Shown: positions 46,823 to 56,932, numbered from the stretch's first letter. The stretch: 64,000 nucleotides of DNA from Flavobacterium ichthyis (GCF_009915155.1 NZ_JAABLM010000013.1:20996-84995); one strand, 5' to 3'. Numbers and translations: made by a program. Notes: a model not told the origin generated them from the sequence alone.

Positions 46823-47953
46823 TTAAGCTCCTAAAAGCTCTTTAACTTTTGCTTTTAATTCTTCACCACGCAAATCTTTGGCTACAATTACGCCATTTTC
46901 GTCTAAGATAAAGGTAGCAGGAATAGAACTAACGTTGTATTTTTTTGCAATTGGTTCATTCCAAAATTTCAAATTTGAAACTTGTGGCCAAGTCAATTGA
47001 TCATCAGCTATTGCTTTTTTCCAAGCATCTGCTTTACCTTCCTGATCTAATGAAACCCCAATGATGTTCAATCCTTTTGAATGAAATTCATTATAAAGTG
47101 CTACAACGTGAGGATTCTCTTGACGACAAGGAGCACACCATGAGGCCCAAAAATCAATTATGGTAACTTTTCCCATAGATTCTTTCAAAGAAATGGTTTT
47201 TCCGTCAGGGTTTTTTGCGGAGAAATCTGGTGCTTTTTTCCCTACTTGAACAGCATTATAGCTTTTTAATTTTTGACTGATTTTCTTTCCACTCGTTGTA
47301 TTTTTCAAATCTGAAGATAAGCTATTAAAAGTTTTTTCAACTCTTGCAAAATCTACTTCTGGCGAATAAAAACTACGCTCTAAAATTAAAACGCTTAAAA
47401 ATGATTTGGGATGTGTTTCAGCATATTTAATATTGCTATCTAACATTTCTTTGCTCAAATCCGTGTAACCTTTCATTAATTTATTGATGGTTACGGTATC
47501 GTTTTTTCCTCTTGCTTCTTGCATGGCAGGACCATTATCCGCTTGATACTTCGCAATTTTCTCTTCGAGAATTTTAGTTTCTTTATTAAATGAAGCTAAC
47601 TCGTCATTGTTGTATGTACCCGAAATTTTTGTATTTTGAATTGAGTCTTTGTTCAAAGTAACAGTGATGGTACCATTTTCTAAAATAAATGGCAGTTTAG
47701 AGGGTGCTTTATCCACTTGAAGGAAATACAATTCAGGCTCTTTTATATCACCTGTAATTGTAAATTTTCCATTTTCGATAGTAGCTGTATCTACTGGCAC
47801 TAACTTCATTTGGATTGTATCTTGTTTTTCTAACACTACAGTTTGACCATTGGTAAAACCTGTGGCATTTCCTTCAATGGTGTAGCCGCCGTCATTTTTA
47901 TTACAAGAAAATAGCAATGTTGATCCAACAACTGCAAATAATAATTTTTTCAT
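46823..47953 (-). CDS. TlpA-like thiol-disulfide reductase, lipoprotein
   Basis: 376 residues from the ATG at 47953, which gives a lipoprotein signal (TLLFSC); a longer in-frame start has no signal. The N-terminal part resembles DUF4369 (GYTIEGNATGFTNGQTVVLEK), followed by a TlpA/AhpC-TSA domain with active-site WCAPC (WASWCAPCRQ). It likely reduces or oxidises thiols on the periplasmic side. It lies downstream of the persulfide dioxygenase on the same strand, 62 bp away. Confidence 0.9.
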   Translation of the reverse strand: MKKLLFAVVGSTLLFSCNKNDGGYTIEGNATGFTNGQTVVLEKQDTIQMKLVPVDTATIENGKFTITGDIKEPELYFLQVDKAPSKLPFILENGTITVTLNKDSIQNTKISGTYNNDELASFNKETKILEEKIAKYQADNGPAMQEARGKNDTVTINKLMKGYTDLSKEMLDSNIKYAETHPKSFLSVLILERSFYSPEVDFARVEKTFNSLSSDLKNTTSGKKISQKLKSYNAVQVGKKAPDFSAKNPDGKTISLKESMGKVTIIDFWASWCAPCRQENPHVVALYNEFHSKGLNIIGVSLDQEGKADAWKKAIADDQLTWPQVSNLKFWNEPIAKKYNVSSIPATFILDENGVIVAKDLRGEELKAKVKELLGA

Positions 47954-48015
47954 TTTAATTTTTTCGTTTTTTAAAGATTGCAAATTTATTAATTTTTTAA
48001 AAGAATTTCCACAAG

Positions 48016-49425
48016 TTAACTTTTTGTTGAAGGACAAGAAAATTTTGTTAGAGGAACCGCTGTTTGCCTAATTCCCGACATACCTTTTTCAACATTGCTG
48101 AAATTATGAATACCTCTTGATTTTAATATTGACCCCATAATTACCGAACGGTAACCACCAGCACAATGTAAATAAAAATCTTCCTTTTGAGGAATTTCTG
48201 CCAGTTGTTCATTAACGAAATCTAACGGAATATTGACTGCATTTTCCACGTGCTCTGCTTCAAATTCTCCAGGTTTTCTGGCATCAATAATTTTTTTAGA
48301 AAGAAAATCTTCAGCAAAAAATTCTGGTGAAACCGAAGCCATAAAGTCAGTTTCAAAGCCACTTTTTTCCCAGTTTTCAATTCCGCCATCTAAATATCCT
48401 AAAGCGTTATCAAAGCCCACACGAGAAAGTCTGGTGATGGTTTCTTCTTCTTTTCCTTCTGGAATTACCAATAAAAGCGGCTGTTTGACATCGGCAATTA
48501 AAGCACCAACCCAGGGAGCAAAACCGCCATGAATACCAATAAAAATACTTCCCGGAATATGTTTTTGTACAAAATCATTTTCATGACGAACGTCTAAGAT
48601 AATGGCATCTGTTTGGTTGGCAATAGTTTCAAATTCTTTTGGTGACAAAGGTTTCGCTGATTTTTCGATAATCGTATCTAAACTTTCATAACCCTCAATA
48701 TTCATCAATACATTTTGTGGAAAATAGGCTGGAGGAGAAGCTAAACCCTCTAAAACTTCGCTCACAAATTCGGCTTTCGTCATGTTTTCGCGAAGCGCAT
48801 AATTATTTTTCTTCTGGTTACCCAAAGTGTCGGTCGTTTCTTTGCTCATATTTTTGCCGCAAGCGCTTCCGGCACCGTGACTTGGAAACACAATTAGATG
48901 ATCCGGTAAAACCATAATTTTTTTGCGTAGCGAATCAAAAAGAAAACCGGCTAATTTTTCTTGAGTAAGGTCTCCAGCAATTTTTTGTGCCAAATCCGGA
49001 CGACCAACATCTCCAATAAATAAAGTGTCTCCCGTTATAATTCCGTGCATCTTTTGATTTTCATCAATTAAAAGATAACAGGTACTTTCCATAGTATGTC
49101 CTGGCGTATGAATCGCTTTTATAGTGTATTTTCCTACATAAAATTCTTGGCCGTCTTCGGCAATAACAGCGTCAAAATTGGGTTTAGCTGTTGGACCGTA
49201 AACAATTTTTGCGCCAGATTTTTTTGCCAAATCTAAATGTCCCGAGACAAAATCAGCATGGAAATGGGTTTCGAATACAAATTTAATTTTCGCACCGTCT
49301 TTTTCGGCTTTGTTTAAATAGGGTTGTACTTCTCGAAGCGGATCGAAAATGGCAGCTTCGCCGTCACTTTCTAAATAATAAGCGGCTTGCGCAATGCAGC
49401 CGGTATAGATTTGTTCTATTTTCAT
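48016..49425 (-). CDS. Persulfide dioxygenase-like MBL protein with two rhodanese domains
   Basis: 469 residues, start at 49425 (MKIEQIYTGCIAQ). The metallo-beta-lactamase half has THFHADFVSGH (53-63), HTPGHT and the ETHE1/Blh-type GDVGRPDL. Two rhodanese domains follow: the first (DAIILDVRHENDF) lacks a catalytic Cys (its loop reads LLLVIPEGK), the second has LHCAGGYRS. This fits sulfane-sulfur oxidation coupled to sulfur transfer. It sits with TauE on the same strand, 10 bp downstream. Confidence 0.9.
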   Translation of the reverse strand: MKIEQIYTGCIAQAAYYLESDGEAAIFDPLREVQPYLNKAEKDGAKIKFVFETHFHADFVSGHLDLAKKSGAKIVYGPTAKPNFDAVIAEDGQEFYVGKYTIKAIHTPGHTMESTCYLLIDENQKMHGIITGDTLFIGDVGRPDLAQKIAGDLTQEKLAGFLFDSLRKKIMVLPDHLIVFPSHGAGSACGKNMSKETTDTLGNQKKNNYALRENMTKAEFVSEVLEGLASPPAYFPQNVLMNIEGYESLDTIIEKSAKPLSPKEFETIANQTDAIILDVRHENDFVQKHIPGSIFIGIHGGFAPWVGALIADVKQPLLLVIPEGKEEETITRLSRVGFDNALGYLDGGIENWEKSGFETDFMASVSPEFFAEDFLSKKIIDARKPGEFEAEHVENAVNIPLDFVNEQLAEIPQKEDFYLHCAGGYRSVIMGSILKSRGIHNFSNVEKGMSGIRQTAVPLTKFSCPSTKS

Positions 49426-49435
49426 TTTAAAATTT

Positions 49436-50218
49436 TTATTTCCAAAGGAATTCCTGCGTGAGAATGGCAATTGCTATACACAAAACAAACCAGCCAAAAC
49501 CGCGCTTCAGGTTTTTTTCGTTCACAAACCTTTGAAGGTATGTTCCTGCAAAGATACCTAAAATTGATAAAAAAGAGAAGTATAGTAGAAAAGCCCAATC
49601 TGGACTGATATTTCCCAAATCTCCCGTAAATCCTATAAGTGAATTAATTGATATGATAAAAATTGAAGTTCCAATTGCTTTTTTCATTGGGAGATGCGCC
49701 AAGTAAATTAACGCCGGAATAATTAGAAATCCGCCACCAGCTCCAACAAATCCAATCACAATTCCTACGAAAAATATTTTGATAAACATCACGATGGCGG
49801 AAGGCTCGGTTTTTCTAGGTTGAAATCCTCTAATCATTGAAATCGCAGCTAATATCATTACAATGGCAAAAATTACCATGATTAAAGTACCTTTACTAAG
49901 CGAGAAATTATGGATTGTAAAAATAATATCCGGGATGTTAGGGACAATAAACTTCCGAGTTCCGTAAACTGCAATAATCGAAGGTATCGCAAATTTTATA
50001 CCTATTTTAAAGTCAACGTTTCCTAATAATTTGTTTACAAAAGTTCCAAAAACTGATGTAATTCCTACAATAAATAGTGAATATGCCGTAGCAATCATCG
50101 GGTTGAATTGTAATAGATATACTAACACAGGAACCGTTATAATAGAACCTCCTCCTCCTGTTAATCCTAATACAATTCCAATAATAAAAGCGGCAATAAA
50201 TCCTAAAATTTCCTCCAT
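49436..50218 (-). CDS. TauE/SafE family membrane transporter
   Basis: 260 residues with about eight hydrophobic segments and the duplicated Gly-rich motifs GLTGGGGSI and GFVGAGGGFLI of the TauE/SafE (DUF81) family, often linked with sulfite/sulfonate export. The ATG at 50218 is used; the longer form starts from TTG. An exact -7 match TACATTTG on the minus strand (50246-50239) is 20 bp upstream. First gene of a presumed sulfur operon. Confidence 0.88.
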   Translation of the reverse strand: MEEILGFIAAFIIGIVLGLTGGGGSIITVPVLVYLLQFNPMIATAYSLFIVGITSVFGTFVNKLLGNVDFKIGIKFAIPSIIAVYGTRKFIVPNIPDIIFTIHNFSLSKGTLIMVIFAIVMILAAISMIRGFQPRKTEPSAIVMFIKIFFVGIVIGFVGAGGGFLIIPALIYLAHLPMKKAIGTSIFIISINSLIGFTGDLGNISPDWAFLLYFSFLSILGIFAGTYLQRFVNEKNLKRGFGWFVLCIAIAILTQEFLWK

Positions 50219-50368
50219 CAAACATTCAATTACTAGTACAAATGTATAGTTTTTGAAAGTTTTTTCTGAAGAAATATTTTATTTTAAAGTTTTCCTTAAT
50301 TTAATCTACAAATCATCTTATTCGATTTTAAATACACTAACTTTGTGCGTTTTTCAAATTGAACCACT

Positions 50369-52336
50369 ATGATTAAAAATTACTTTTTCATTTTATTTTT
50401 CTTTGTTTTTAGCCCATCTTTTTCGCAAATAATTGTCATTAATGAATTAGATTGTGATACGCCAAGTATTGATACACAAGAATTTGTTGAATTAAAATCG
50501 GCAACACCAAATTTTTCATTAAACGGATATGTGTTAGTGTTTTTTAACGGAAATGCCGAATCTGTTAGTACTGGAAATAGAAGTTATCTTACCGTTTCTT
50601 TAGACGGAATTACCACAGATGCTAATGGAATTGCGGTAATTGGCAGTAATGGTGTTTCTCCAGTTCCTAATAGAATTTTTGGCGATAATCTAATTCAAAA
50701 TGGTCCTGATGCAGTTGCAGTTTATTTAGGAACTTACCTCGATTTTCCCGATGGTACTTTGGCAACCACCACAAATTTAATTCATGCTTTAGCTTATGGA
50801 ACATCTGATCCTGATGCTACTCAATTGATGAATCTTTTAGGTGTGACAACACAATGGGACGAAAGTGTGAACGGTCAAGTTACCACACAGAGTATTCAAA
50901 GAAAAAATGACGGAACGTATGAAACAAAGACTCCAACACCAGGAGCTCCAAATGATGGAAGCGGAGTAGTTTATAATGGAATTACCATTTCCACTTCGGC
51001 TACACAAATTAATGAAGGAGATTCTTTTACGATTACTTTTACCACTCAAAATGCTGTGACTTCTCCATTAAATTTCGATTTTACTTTAAATAATGAAACA
51101 TTTAACACGGCTGATTTTACTGGAGCTACAAATGTTTCAATTGGCACAGGTTCAAATGAATATACTACAACAATTCAAGTAATAGATGACGCGGAAGATG
51201 AAGGGGATGAGTTGATTAAGATAACATTTGGCACTTTGCCGGAAGGCTATGTTAGAATGAATGATAATGTGGAAATCAGAGTGATTGATAATGATTTTAC
51301 CACTTCACCTTGGGGAACGCCTTTAAATCCTACTTATGGAAATGTGACGCCAACAATTCCCGATGGATATTATGCATCTTTAAATGGAAAATCTGGAACA
51401 ATTCTAAAACAAGCCGTTCAAGATATTATTGCTAATCCAGCAGTTGTAAGAGCGCATACTTATGGTGATGTTACGGAAATTTTGAAAAAAGCCGATCAAA
51501 ATCCACAAAATAGCAACGAAGTTTGGTTAATGTACAAAGAAATCAATCGCGCTAAGTTTTTATTTCAAGATAGTGGTTCTGGTACAGGAAAATGGAACCG
51601 TGAACATATTTTTCCGCAGTCACGTGGCGGATTTTCTAATGCAACTTCTGACCAATCGGACGGAATTGATATTTTTGAAAACTCTAACGCTAACATAAGA
51701 CAACACGGACACTCAGATGCACATCATTTACGTGCCGAAGATGCAATTGAAAACAGTACAAGAAATAATAAAGATTTTGGACCTTTAGATTATAATGGCT
51801 TTGCAGGAAATGCTGGAAGCTGGAAAGGCGATGTTGCCCGTGCCTTATTTTTTATGGCAGTTCGATATAATGGTTTAGAATTAGTGGAAGGAAATCCTTC
51901 GGATAACACAGCGAATCAAATTGGCGATTTGGCAATTTTATTACAATGGAACCAAACAGATCCGGCAGACGATTTTGAAATGAACCGAAATAACTATATT
52001 CAAACATGGCAAATGAACCGAAACCCTTTTATTGATATGCCAGAATTAGCAAATTATATTTGGGGTGAAAATGCCGGACAAACTTTTTTCCTTTCAAATG
52101 ATGTCAAAGATGTGCTTAAATTTACAGTTTATCCAAATCCTGCTCAAGATAAAATCACAATCACAGGTATTAATTCCGAAGCAAAGATTGAGATTTTTTC
52201 CATTTCAGGGCAAAAATTATTCAACAGTGAATTTAATGGCGAAACTACTTTTAATCTGAACTTGGCTAAAGGTGTTTATTTTGCCAAAATTTCCGCTAAC
52301 AATCAATATTCAGTAAAAAAGATTGTAATAGAATAG
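50369..52336 (+). CDS. Secreted endonuclease I-type nuclease with T9SS sorting domain
   Basis: 655 residues. Signal peptide ending PSFSQ; a lamin-tail-domain-like region (NELDCDTPSIDTQEFVEL); a Calx-beta-like domain (ISTSATQINEGDSF ... EDEGDELIKITFG); the endonuclease I domain with catalytic His413 (WNREHIFPQS) and HSDAHHLRAED; and a type A C-terminal sorting domain (FTVYPNPAQDKITI ... VKKIVIE). It should be exported by T9SS and degrade extracellular DNA/RNA. An exact -7 match TAACTTTG (50338-50345) lies upstream. Confidence 0.93.
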   Translation: MIKNYFFILFFFVFSPSFSQIIVINELDCDTPSIDTQEFVELKSATPNFSLNGYVLVFFNGNAESVSTGNRSYLTVSLDGITTDANGIAVIGSNGVSPVPNRIFGDNLIQNGPDAVAVYLGTYLDFPDGTLATTTNLIHALAYGTSDPDATQLMNLLGVTTQWDESVNGQVTTQSIQRKNDGTYETKTPTPGAPNDGSGVVYNGITISTSATQINEGDSFTITFTTQNAVTSPLNFDFTLNNETFNTADFTGATNVSIGTGSNEYTTTIQVIDDAEDEGDELIKITFGTLPEGYVRMNDNVEIRVIDNDFTTSPWGTPLNPTYGNVTPTIPDGYYASLNGKSGTILKQAVQDIIANPAVVRAHTYGDVTEILKKADQNPQNSNEVWLMYKEINRAKFLFQDSGSGTGKWNREHIFPQSRGGFSNATSDQSDGIDIFENSNANIRQHGHSDAHHLRAEDAIENSTRNNKDFGPLDYNGFAGNAGSWKGDVARALFFMAVRYNGLELVEGNPSDNTANQIGDLAILLQWNQTDPADDFEMNRNNYIQTWQMNRNPFIDMPELANYIWGENAGQTFFLSNDVKDVLKFTVYPNPAQDKITITGINSEAKIEIFSISGQKLFNSEFNGETTFNLNLAKGVYFAKISANNQYSVKKIVIE

Positions 52337-52358
52337 TATAATTTCACTAAACAATGAT

Positions 52359-52400
52359 AAAAGTTTCAATTTAACCAAGAGTTAAGTTGAAGCTTTTTTT
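52359..52400 (+). terminator. Terminator-like imperfect hairpin
   Basis: AAAAGTTTCAATTTAA pairs imperfectly with TTAAGTTGAAGCTTTT, followed by Ts, about 25 bp after the nuclease stop. Two mismatched positions lower confidence. Confidence 0.65.
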
Positions 52401-52514
52401 AATTTACGGGTTTTTTAATTGATGTTTTAGTACCGTATCTATCAATTGATGAAGAAGTGATGCTACATTCAAACTATTTTTATTTATAAAATCACACAAG
52501 CTTTTGGATATTTT

Positions 52515-54650
52515 TTATTTAAAATATATGGTGAATTTAGTACCAATATTGGGTTTACTTTCCACATGAATTTTTCCACCCATAGCATCAATTTGATTTT
52601 TTGTAATAAAAAGCCCTAATCCCATTGCATCGGCATTTTTATGGAAAGTTTTATACATGCCAAAGAGTTTTGAGCCATATTTTTCAAGATCTATACCAAT
52701 ACCGTTATCTTCTATTTCTAAAATGATATTTTCATCTTTAGGATAACAACGCAAGCAAATTATGGGTAATCTTTCCGGATGACTATATCGAATGGCATTT
52801 GAAATAAAGTTAAGTAAAACACTCTCTAAATAAGCAGGATTGAAGTTCACAGCTGTATCCTGTGGGACATCAATTATTATTTGAGCCTTTTTTTCTTGAA
52901 TTTTCTCAGAGAGGATGTCTAAAGTTTTTTCGATGTTTTTTCTTAAATTCAGTTTTTGTAAATTAATATTGGTATTACCTTGGATATTTACAATATCATT
53001 TAGGTTGATAATGGTTTCGCTCAATCTTTCCGAAACACTTTGAAGCATTTTAATTAATTCTGATGATTCTTCTGCTGTTTCCGCTGTTTCGATTAATGTG
53101 GCAATCGATTGAATATTGCTAGTGTGGGAACGCAAATTATGCGACACGATATATGAAAAATTAAGGAGTCGTTTATTTTGCTCGCTTACTAACTCAAAAG
53201 CTTCGTTCAAGGCGTTTTCGGCATTTTTGCTTTTGGTAATATCTATCATAATACCTTGCAATAGAGTAGGTTTGTCATTATGTCTAACAACATTTACAAT
53301 GTCTCTAATCCATATAATTTCACCATTTTTGGCAATTAGCCTATATTCAAAGTCAAATTGTTTATCGGTTAATGCTTTAGTATTACAATAATTTATGGCA
53401 TATTCCGCATCTTCAGGATGCAAGGTTTTTTCCCAAAATCCGGGCTCATCTGTCCATTCTTCTACTGAATAACCTGTTATTTCTTCAACTTTTTTATTGA
53501 CAAAGGTGATTCGCAAATTAGATAAATTATTTTCCCAAACAATTCCGTCAATAGAATTTATGAGCGTTTCAATTTGCTGTTGAGAATGTAAAATATTGTT
53601 TTCTCTTACTTTTCTTTCTGTTACATCTTCTGTAGAGATAATTACACGAGCCAGGGTATCTTCAAATCCTGGAATAACATTCCAGTTTAATTGAATTTCT
53701 CTAACGTCAGCAAGGCTTTTTCGTAAAGTTGAATTGATTGTTAAGCTCAGTTTTCCTTGAGTTATCCCTACAATTTGTTCTATAAATGAGTCCATTCCTT
53801 CGTCATTAATTACCGCATTAAGACTGGTAGTTAACTCATTTTTAGTTTTAGGATGATGTAGCTTTACACATTCATTATTGACGTTGATGATTATTACTTT
53901 TGAAATGGCTTCAATCAAAATTTTGGGATTTTTCGTAAGATAATCTCTAACAAATTGTTCTGGCTTTCCTATTAAATTAATTGAGTGAAGGTAATTTTTT
54001 AATTCGGAAAAATCTTCTTCCCAAAGTGCAATAGGTGCATTGTCAAATAGATTTCTGTACCGGTTTTCTGCCACTATTTTCTCCGAAATGTCTTCCAAAA
54101 CAATCATATGGGTTTTCGGCTTTCCAAATTCAGTTTCGATTATTGATCCTATCACTTGGGTTACAATTTTAGCACCATTTTTTTGAAGATAACTAGCTTC
54201 TGTATTAAATTCAATAGTTTCACCGGAAATAAATTTTTTCATTTCGGTACGACTCATTGAATTGTCATCTTGAAAAACAATATCAGAAATGTTCTTGTGT
54301 TTCAACTCTTCTTCAGAAAAACCCGTCATCTCTATGACCTTTTCATTACAATCTAAAATTTTGCCCGTTTGTGATTCAATTTGCAAAATTCCTAAATTTG
54401 ATTTCTTAAATAATATTTTAAATTTTTTAAAATAGTATTCAAAATCGCTGATTTTTTTTTGATTTACAAGAAACTTAAAAAACAATAGCCAACTTGCTCC
54501 CAAAATGGCTACGATTATTAAACGAAGCGTTATGAAACCCCAAGACATTGGTATTAATAGAACAGTTACTCCTGCAATAATTTGTATCATTAAAAATACT
54601 CCGATAATCAATTTGGTACATTTATTTGTAAAAAGTAGCAATCCGTTCAT
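52515..54650 (-). CDS. PAS-domain membrane sensor histidine kinase
   Basis: 711 residues. Two membrane helices within the first 62 residues, then PAS1 (about 80-190), a divergent PAS2 (196-345), PAS3 with PAC (357-475), a coiled linker, HisKA with His504 (YIVSHNLRSH) and HATPase_c (NFISNAIRYS, DNGIGID, GLGLFITK). No receiver domain. No response regulator is adjacent, so the partner is unknown; the signalling operon starting at 56964 could provide one. A GC-poor leader precedes it. Confidence 0.92.
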   Translation of the reverse strand: MNGLLLFTNKCTKLIIGVFLMIQIIAGVTVLLIPMSWGFITLRLIIVAILGASWLLFFKFLVNQKKISDFEYYFKKFKILFKKSNLGILQIESQTGKILDCNEKVIEMTGFSEEELKHKNISDIVFQDDNSMSRTEMKKFISGETIEFNTEASYLQKNGAKIVTQVIGSIIETEFGKPKTHMIVLEDISEKIVAENRYRNLFDNAPIALWEEDFSELKNYLHSINLIGKPEQFVRDYLTKNPKILIEAISKVIIINVNNECVKLHHPKTKNELTTSLNAVINDEGMDSFIEQIVGITQGKLSLTINSTLRKSLADVREIQLNWNVIPGFEDTLARVIISTEDVTERKVRENNILHSQQQIETLINSIDGIVWENNLSNLRITFVNKKVEEITGYSVEEWTDEPGFWEKTLHPEDAEYAINYCNTKALTDKQFDFEYRLIAKNGEIIWIRDIVNVVRHNDKPTLLQGIMIDITKSKNAENALNEAFELVSEQNKRLLNFSYIVSHNLRSHTSNIQSIATLIETAETAEESSELIKMLQSVSERLSETIINLNDIVNIQGNTNINLQKLNLRKNIEKTLDILSEKIQEKKAQIIIDVPQDTAVNFNPAYLESVLLNFISNAIRYSHPERLPIICLRCYPKDENIILEIEDNGIGIDLEKYGSKLFGMYKTFHKNADAMGLGLFITKNQIDAMGGKIHVESKPNIGTKFTIYFK

Positions 54651-54727
54651 TTATAAAAAGTTTTATGAGTGCGATAATTGAGATAAATGTACTATATAAT
54701 TGAAAATATTATGGTTTAACCATTTTG

Positions 54728-55111
54728 TTAAGAAACAAGTTCTGCAAACAATTTTTGGGTTCGGGCTTCTAGATCAACACATAATCCGGGATGTGGTCGA
54801 GAGGTTTGTATAATGGAACTTCGGATAGCGGTTAACCATCGAAATCTTTCCGAAATTTCAAATTGTGCAATGGGTCCAGCATTTTTTATTCCATGAGCAA
54901 TATTATGAAACGCTTTAAGATTTTCGCTGAGTATCAAATGATCTAAATCGTTTGAAAAAGTCTTTAACCGTAACACATTTACTTCGTAAATCATTTTGAT
55001 AAACTTTTGTTTTTTGCAAAAAACAATCACGCCTACATTAATAAATTCTTCACGTTCAACTCTAGGAACTACTCGAATTACTGCATATTCATATAAGTGC
55101 TTCTCTTGCAT
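54728..55111 (-). CDS. DUF3037 family protein
   Basis: 127 residues. YEYAVIRVVPRVEREEFINVGVIVFC and the C-terminal RPHPGLCVDL are typical of DUF3037 (only fragments shown). Function unknown. Its first 23 bases overlap the end of the HipA-like gene, so the two are translationally coupled; they are probably a functional pair. Confidence 0.88.
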   Translation of the reverse strand: MQEKHLYEYAVIRVVPRVEREEFINVGVIVFCKKQKFIKMIYEVNVLRLKTFSNDLDHLILSENLKAFHNIAHGIKNAGPIAQFEISERFRWLTAIRSSIIQTSRPHPGLCVDLEARTQKLFAELVS

Positions 55112-55883
55112 TTTTCGCTTGATTTAAAAATAGATGTGAATGGTCTCGGCGGGTTTTTAAAAATTTAAGATAAACCTCTCGAATCGTTTCGGGCTGCACT
55201 GCAGTTTCTTCCCAAATTAGCCAGTCTTCTGGAATTAAATTGACAATTGTTGTCAGGATTTCGTCCGTTAGAATTTTTAAAAATTCGGCATTAACCTCGT
55301 CAAGTTTACTTGCTTTTGGAAGCAAAACGTGATCTTTGATTAATCCAAAACTGCTTTTGGCATGACTTTCCCAGTTGTCAAAGGAATGATGAAAATAAAA
55401 GCTTGCGCCTTGATCAATTAGCCAAAGTTCTTTATGCCAAATTAACATATTCGTGTTGCGAAAAGTTCTGTCAACATTTGTAATAAAAGAATCGAGCCAT
55501 ACTATTTTAGATGCCAAAAGAGGATTCACGTCTGTAACAGCAGGGTCAAAGTTTATTGCTCCCGAAAAAAAATGCAGTGCCAAATTGAGTCCTTTGCTTC
55601 CTTGAAGTAAATCTTGGATTTCTTCATCAGCCTCAGTTCTACCAAAACCTTCATCTAAATTAGCAAAAACTATTTCAGGAACCGGTAAATTTAATATTCG
55701 GGCAATTTCGCCGCCTAAAAGTTCGGCTATTAAAGCTTTAACGCCATGTCCAGCACCTCGAAATTTCAGCACATATTTAAATTCATCATCAGCTTCCGTT
55801 AAAGCCGGTAAAGAGCCGCCTTCACGTAATGGGACGATGTATCTTGTAACCGTTACGGTTCTTAAAGATTCAATTTTGTTCAT
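55089..55883 (-). CDS. HipA-like kinase
   Basis: 264 residues. Recognised as HipA-like kinase: candidate ATP Lys40 in YVLKFRGAGHG, catalytic-loop Asp138/Asn143 in NVDRTFRNTN, and the Mg-binding Asp157 in LIDQGASF. It lacks the N-terminal subdomain of the full HipA toxin and no HipB-like HTH gene is nearby. DUF3037 overlaps its 3' end. The target is unknown; HipA itself phosphorylates GltX. Confidence 0.82.
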   Translation of the reverse strand: MNKIESLRTVTVTRYIVPLREGGSLPALTEADDEFKYVLKFRGAGHGVKALIAELLGGEIARILNLPVPEIVFANLDEGFGRTEADEEIQDLLQGSKGLNLALHFFSGAINFDPAVTDVNPLLASKIVWLDSFITNVDRTFRNTNMLIWHKELWLIDQGASFYFHHSFDNWESHAKSSFGLIKDHVLLPKASKLDEVNAEFLKILTDEILTTIVNLIPEDWLIWEETAVQPETIREVYLKFLKTRRDHSHLFLNQAKNAREALI

Positions 55884-55926
55884 AAAAATAATAATCCTCT
55901 ACAAAGGTAACTTTTTTAAAGATAAA

Positions 55927-56451
55927 TTAGTCTTTAACAGATGTAACTATTTTGAGGGTTTCGATGATTTGAAAATGATGTCTTTGGGTGTGAAAAACCG
56001 CAAAAGTGAACCATTCAAACCGACTAAATTTTCCAAATCCAGTAATTTCAAAGTGTTGAGGAATTAGCGTGAGATCAATATTTTCAACAAGTTCTAGTAA
56101 TTTTTGTCTAAGATTTTTAAGATCAAAAATTAACTTGTTTTTTTGGTGGTTACTTTGATTTGGAACTACCATTTCAGGAGCAACATATTTTGTTTCAAAA
56201 TTTAAAAATACCTCACGTATCAAAGTTGCTTTTTTGTTCATAGGTCGCTCGGATGCACTATTTTCTTTGGAAAATAGTGCTTCAAAGCCTGAAACAGCCA
56301 TAATAATATGTTCTACAATTTGACCCACAGACCATTCATTTGCAGAAATTTTTTTGTTTAAATGATCTTCGTCAACCTTATTAATAGTTATAATTAATTG
56401 ATCAAAAGTTTCATGAAGTTGTTGTTTGAGTATGATATTTTCTGGTTCCAT
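55927..56451 (-). CDS. DinB-like four-helix metal-binding protein
   Basis: 174 residues of the DinB/YfiT superfamily. Likely metal ligands: the His in IVEHI (helix 2) and two in FHTQRHHFQI (helix 4). These enzymes are thiol-dependent transferases or hydrolases in other bacteria; the substrate here is unknown. It runs in the same direction as the HipA-like/DUF3037 pair, upstream of it by 43 bp. Confidence 0.88.
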   Translation of the reverse strand: MEPENIILKQQLHETFDQLIITINKVDEDHLNKKISANEWSVGQIVEHIIMAVSGFEALFSKENSASERPMNKKATLIREVFLNFETKYVAPEMVVPNQSNHQKNKLIFDLKNLRQKLLELVENIDLTLIPQHFEITGFGKFSRFEWFTFAVFHTQRHHFQIIETLKIVTSVKD

Positions 56452-56565
56452 ACCATGTTTTAGTTTAGGTAAATGTATGAAATTAAAAGATTGTTTTGCT
56501 TGATTTATGGCAGTAATTACAAAAAAAAACTCCTACATTTGTGTAAAACCAAATCCTCAATAATT

Positions 56566-56778
56566 ATGTCGCAAAATTTTGTTGCCTTAAAAATAAATGT
56601 TCAACAGGTCATTGATTATATTGCGATTAAAGATTACGATGCGGCATATTCCAGTTTTGTATTGGCGAGCGAAATGCTTGACGAAATTTTAGATCACACG
56701 GAATCTGACGAAGATTTAATTGAAATTTCGAAATACCAAGTGTTATTAAATCAATTGCACCAAAAAATGAATATATAA
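56566..56778 (+). CDS. Small acidic hypothetical protein
   Basis: 70 residues, not recognised. An upstream ATG at 56473 is in frame, but an exact -7 match TACATTTG (56534-56541) lies downstream of it, so translation most likely starts at 56566 (MSQNFVALKINVQQVIDYI). Acidic and helical (TPR-like size, no clear repeat). It may be a small adaptor; the signalling operon follows 185 bp later. Confidence 0.65.
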   Translation: MSQNFVALKINVQQVIDYIAIKDYDAAYSSFVLASEMLDEILDHTESDEDLIEISKYQVLLNQLHQKMNI

Positions 56779-56932
56779 TTCCTGATTATTAAAAGCCCAC
56801 GTAATATTATTCAGATTTTTTATATATTTTTGAAAATCTTACAAACAAAACATAAAGTTTCGTTGGTCTTGCGCCAAAATTTATTAAACCAATGTTCTTC
56901 CCCAAGAATATTGTTATTTAAATAGAAAACCA

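Noticed and set aside
55089..55883. Calling the HipA-like gene a classic HipBA toxin
   Set aside because: No HipB-like HTH gene adjoins it and the N-terminal subdomain of HipA is missing.
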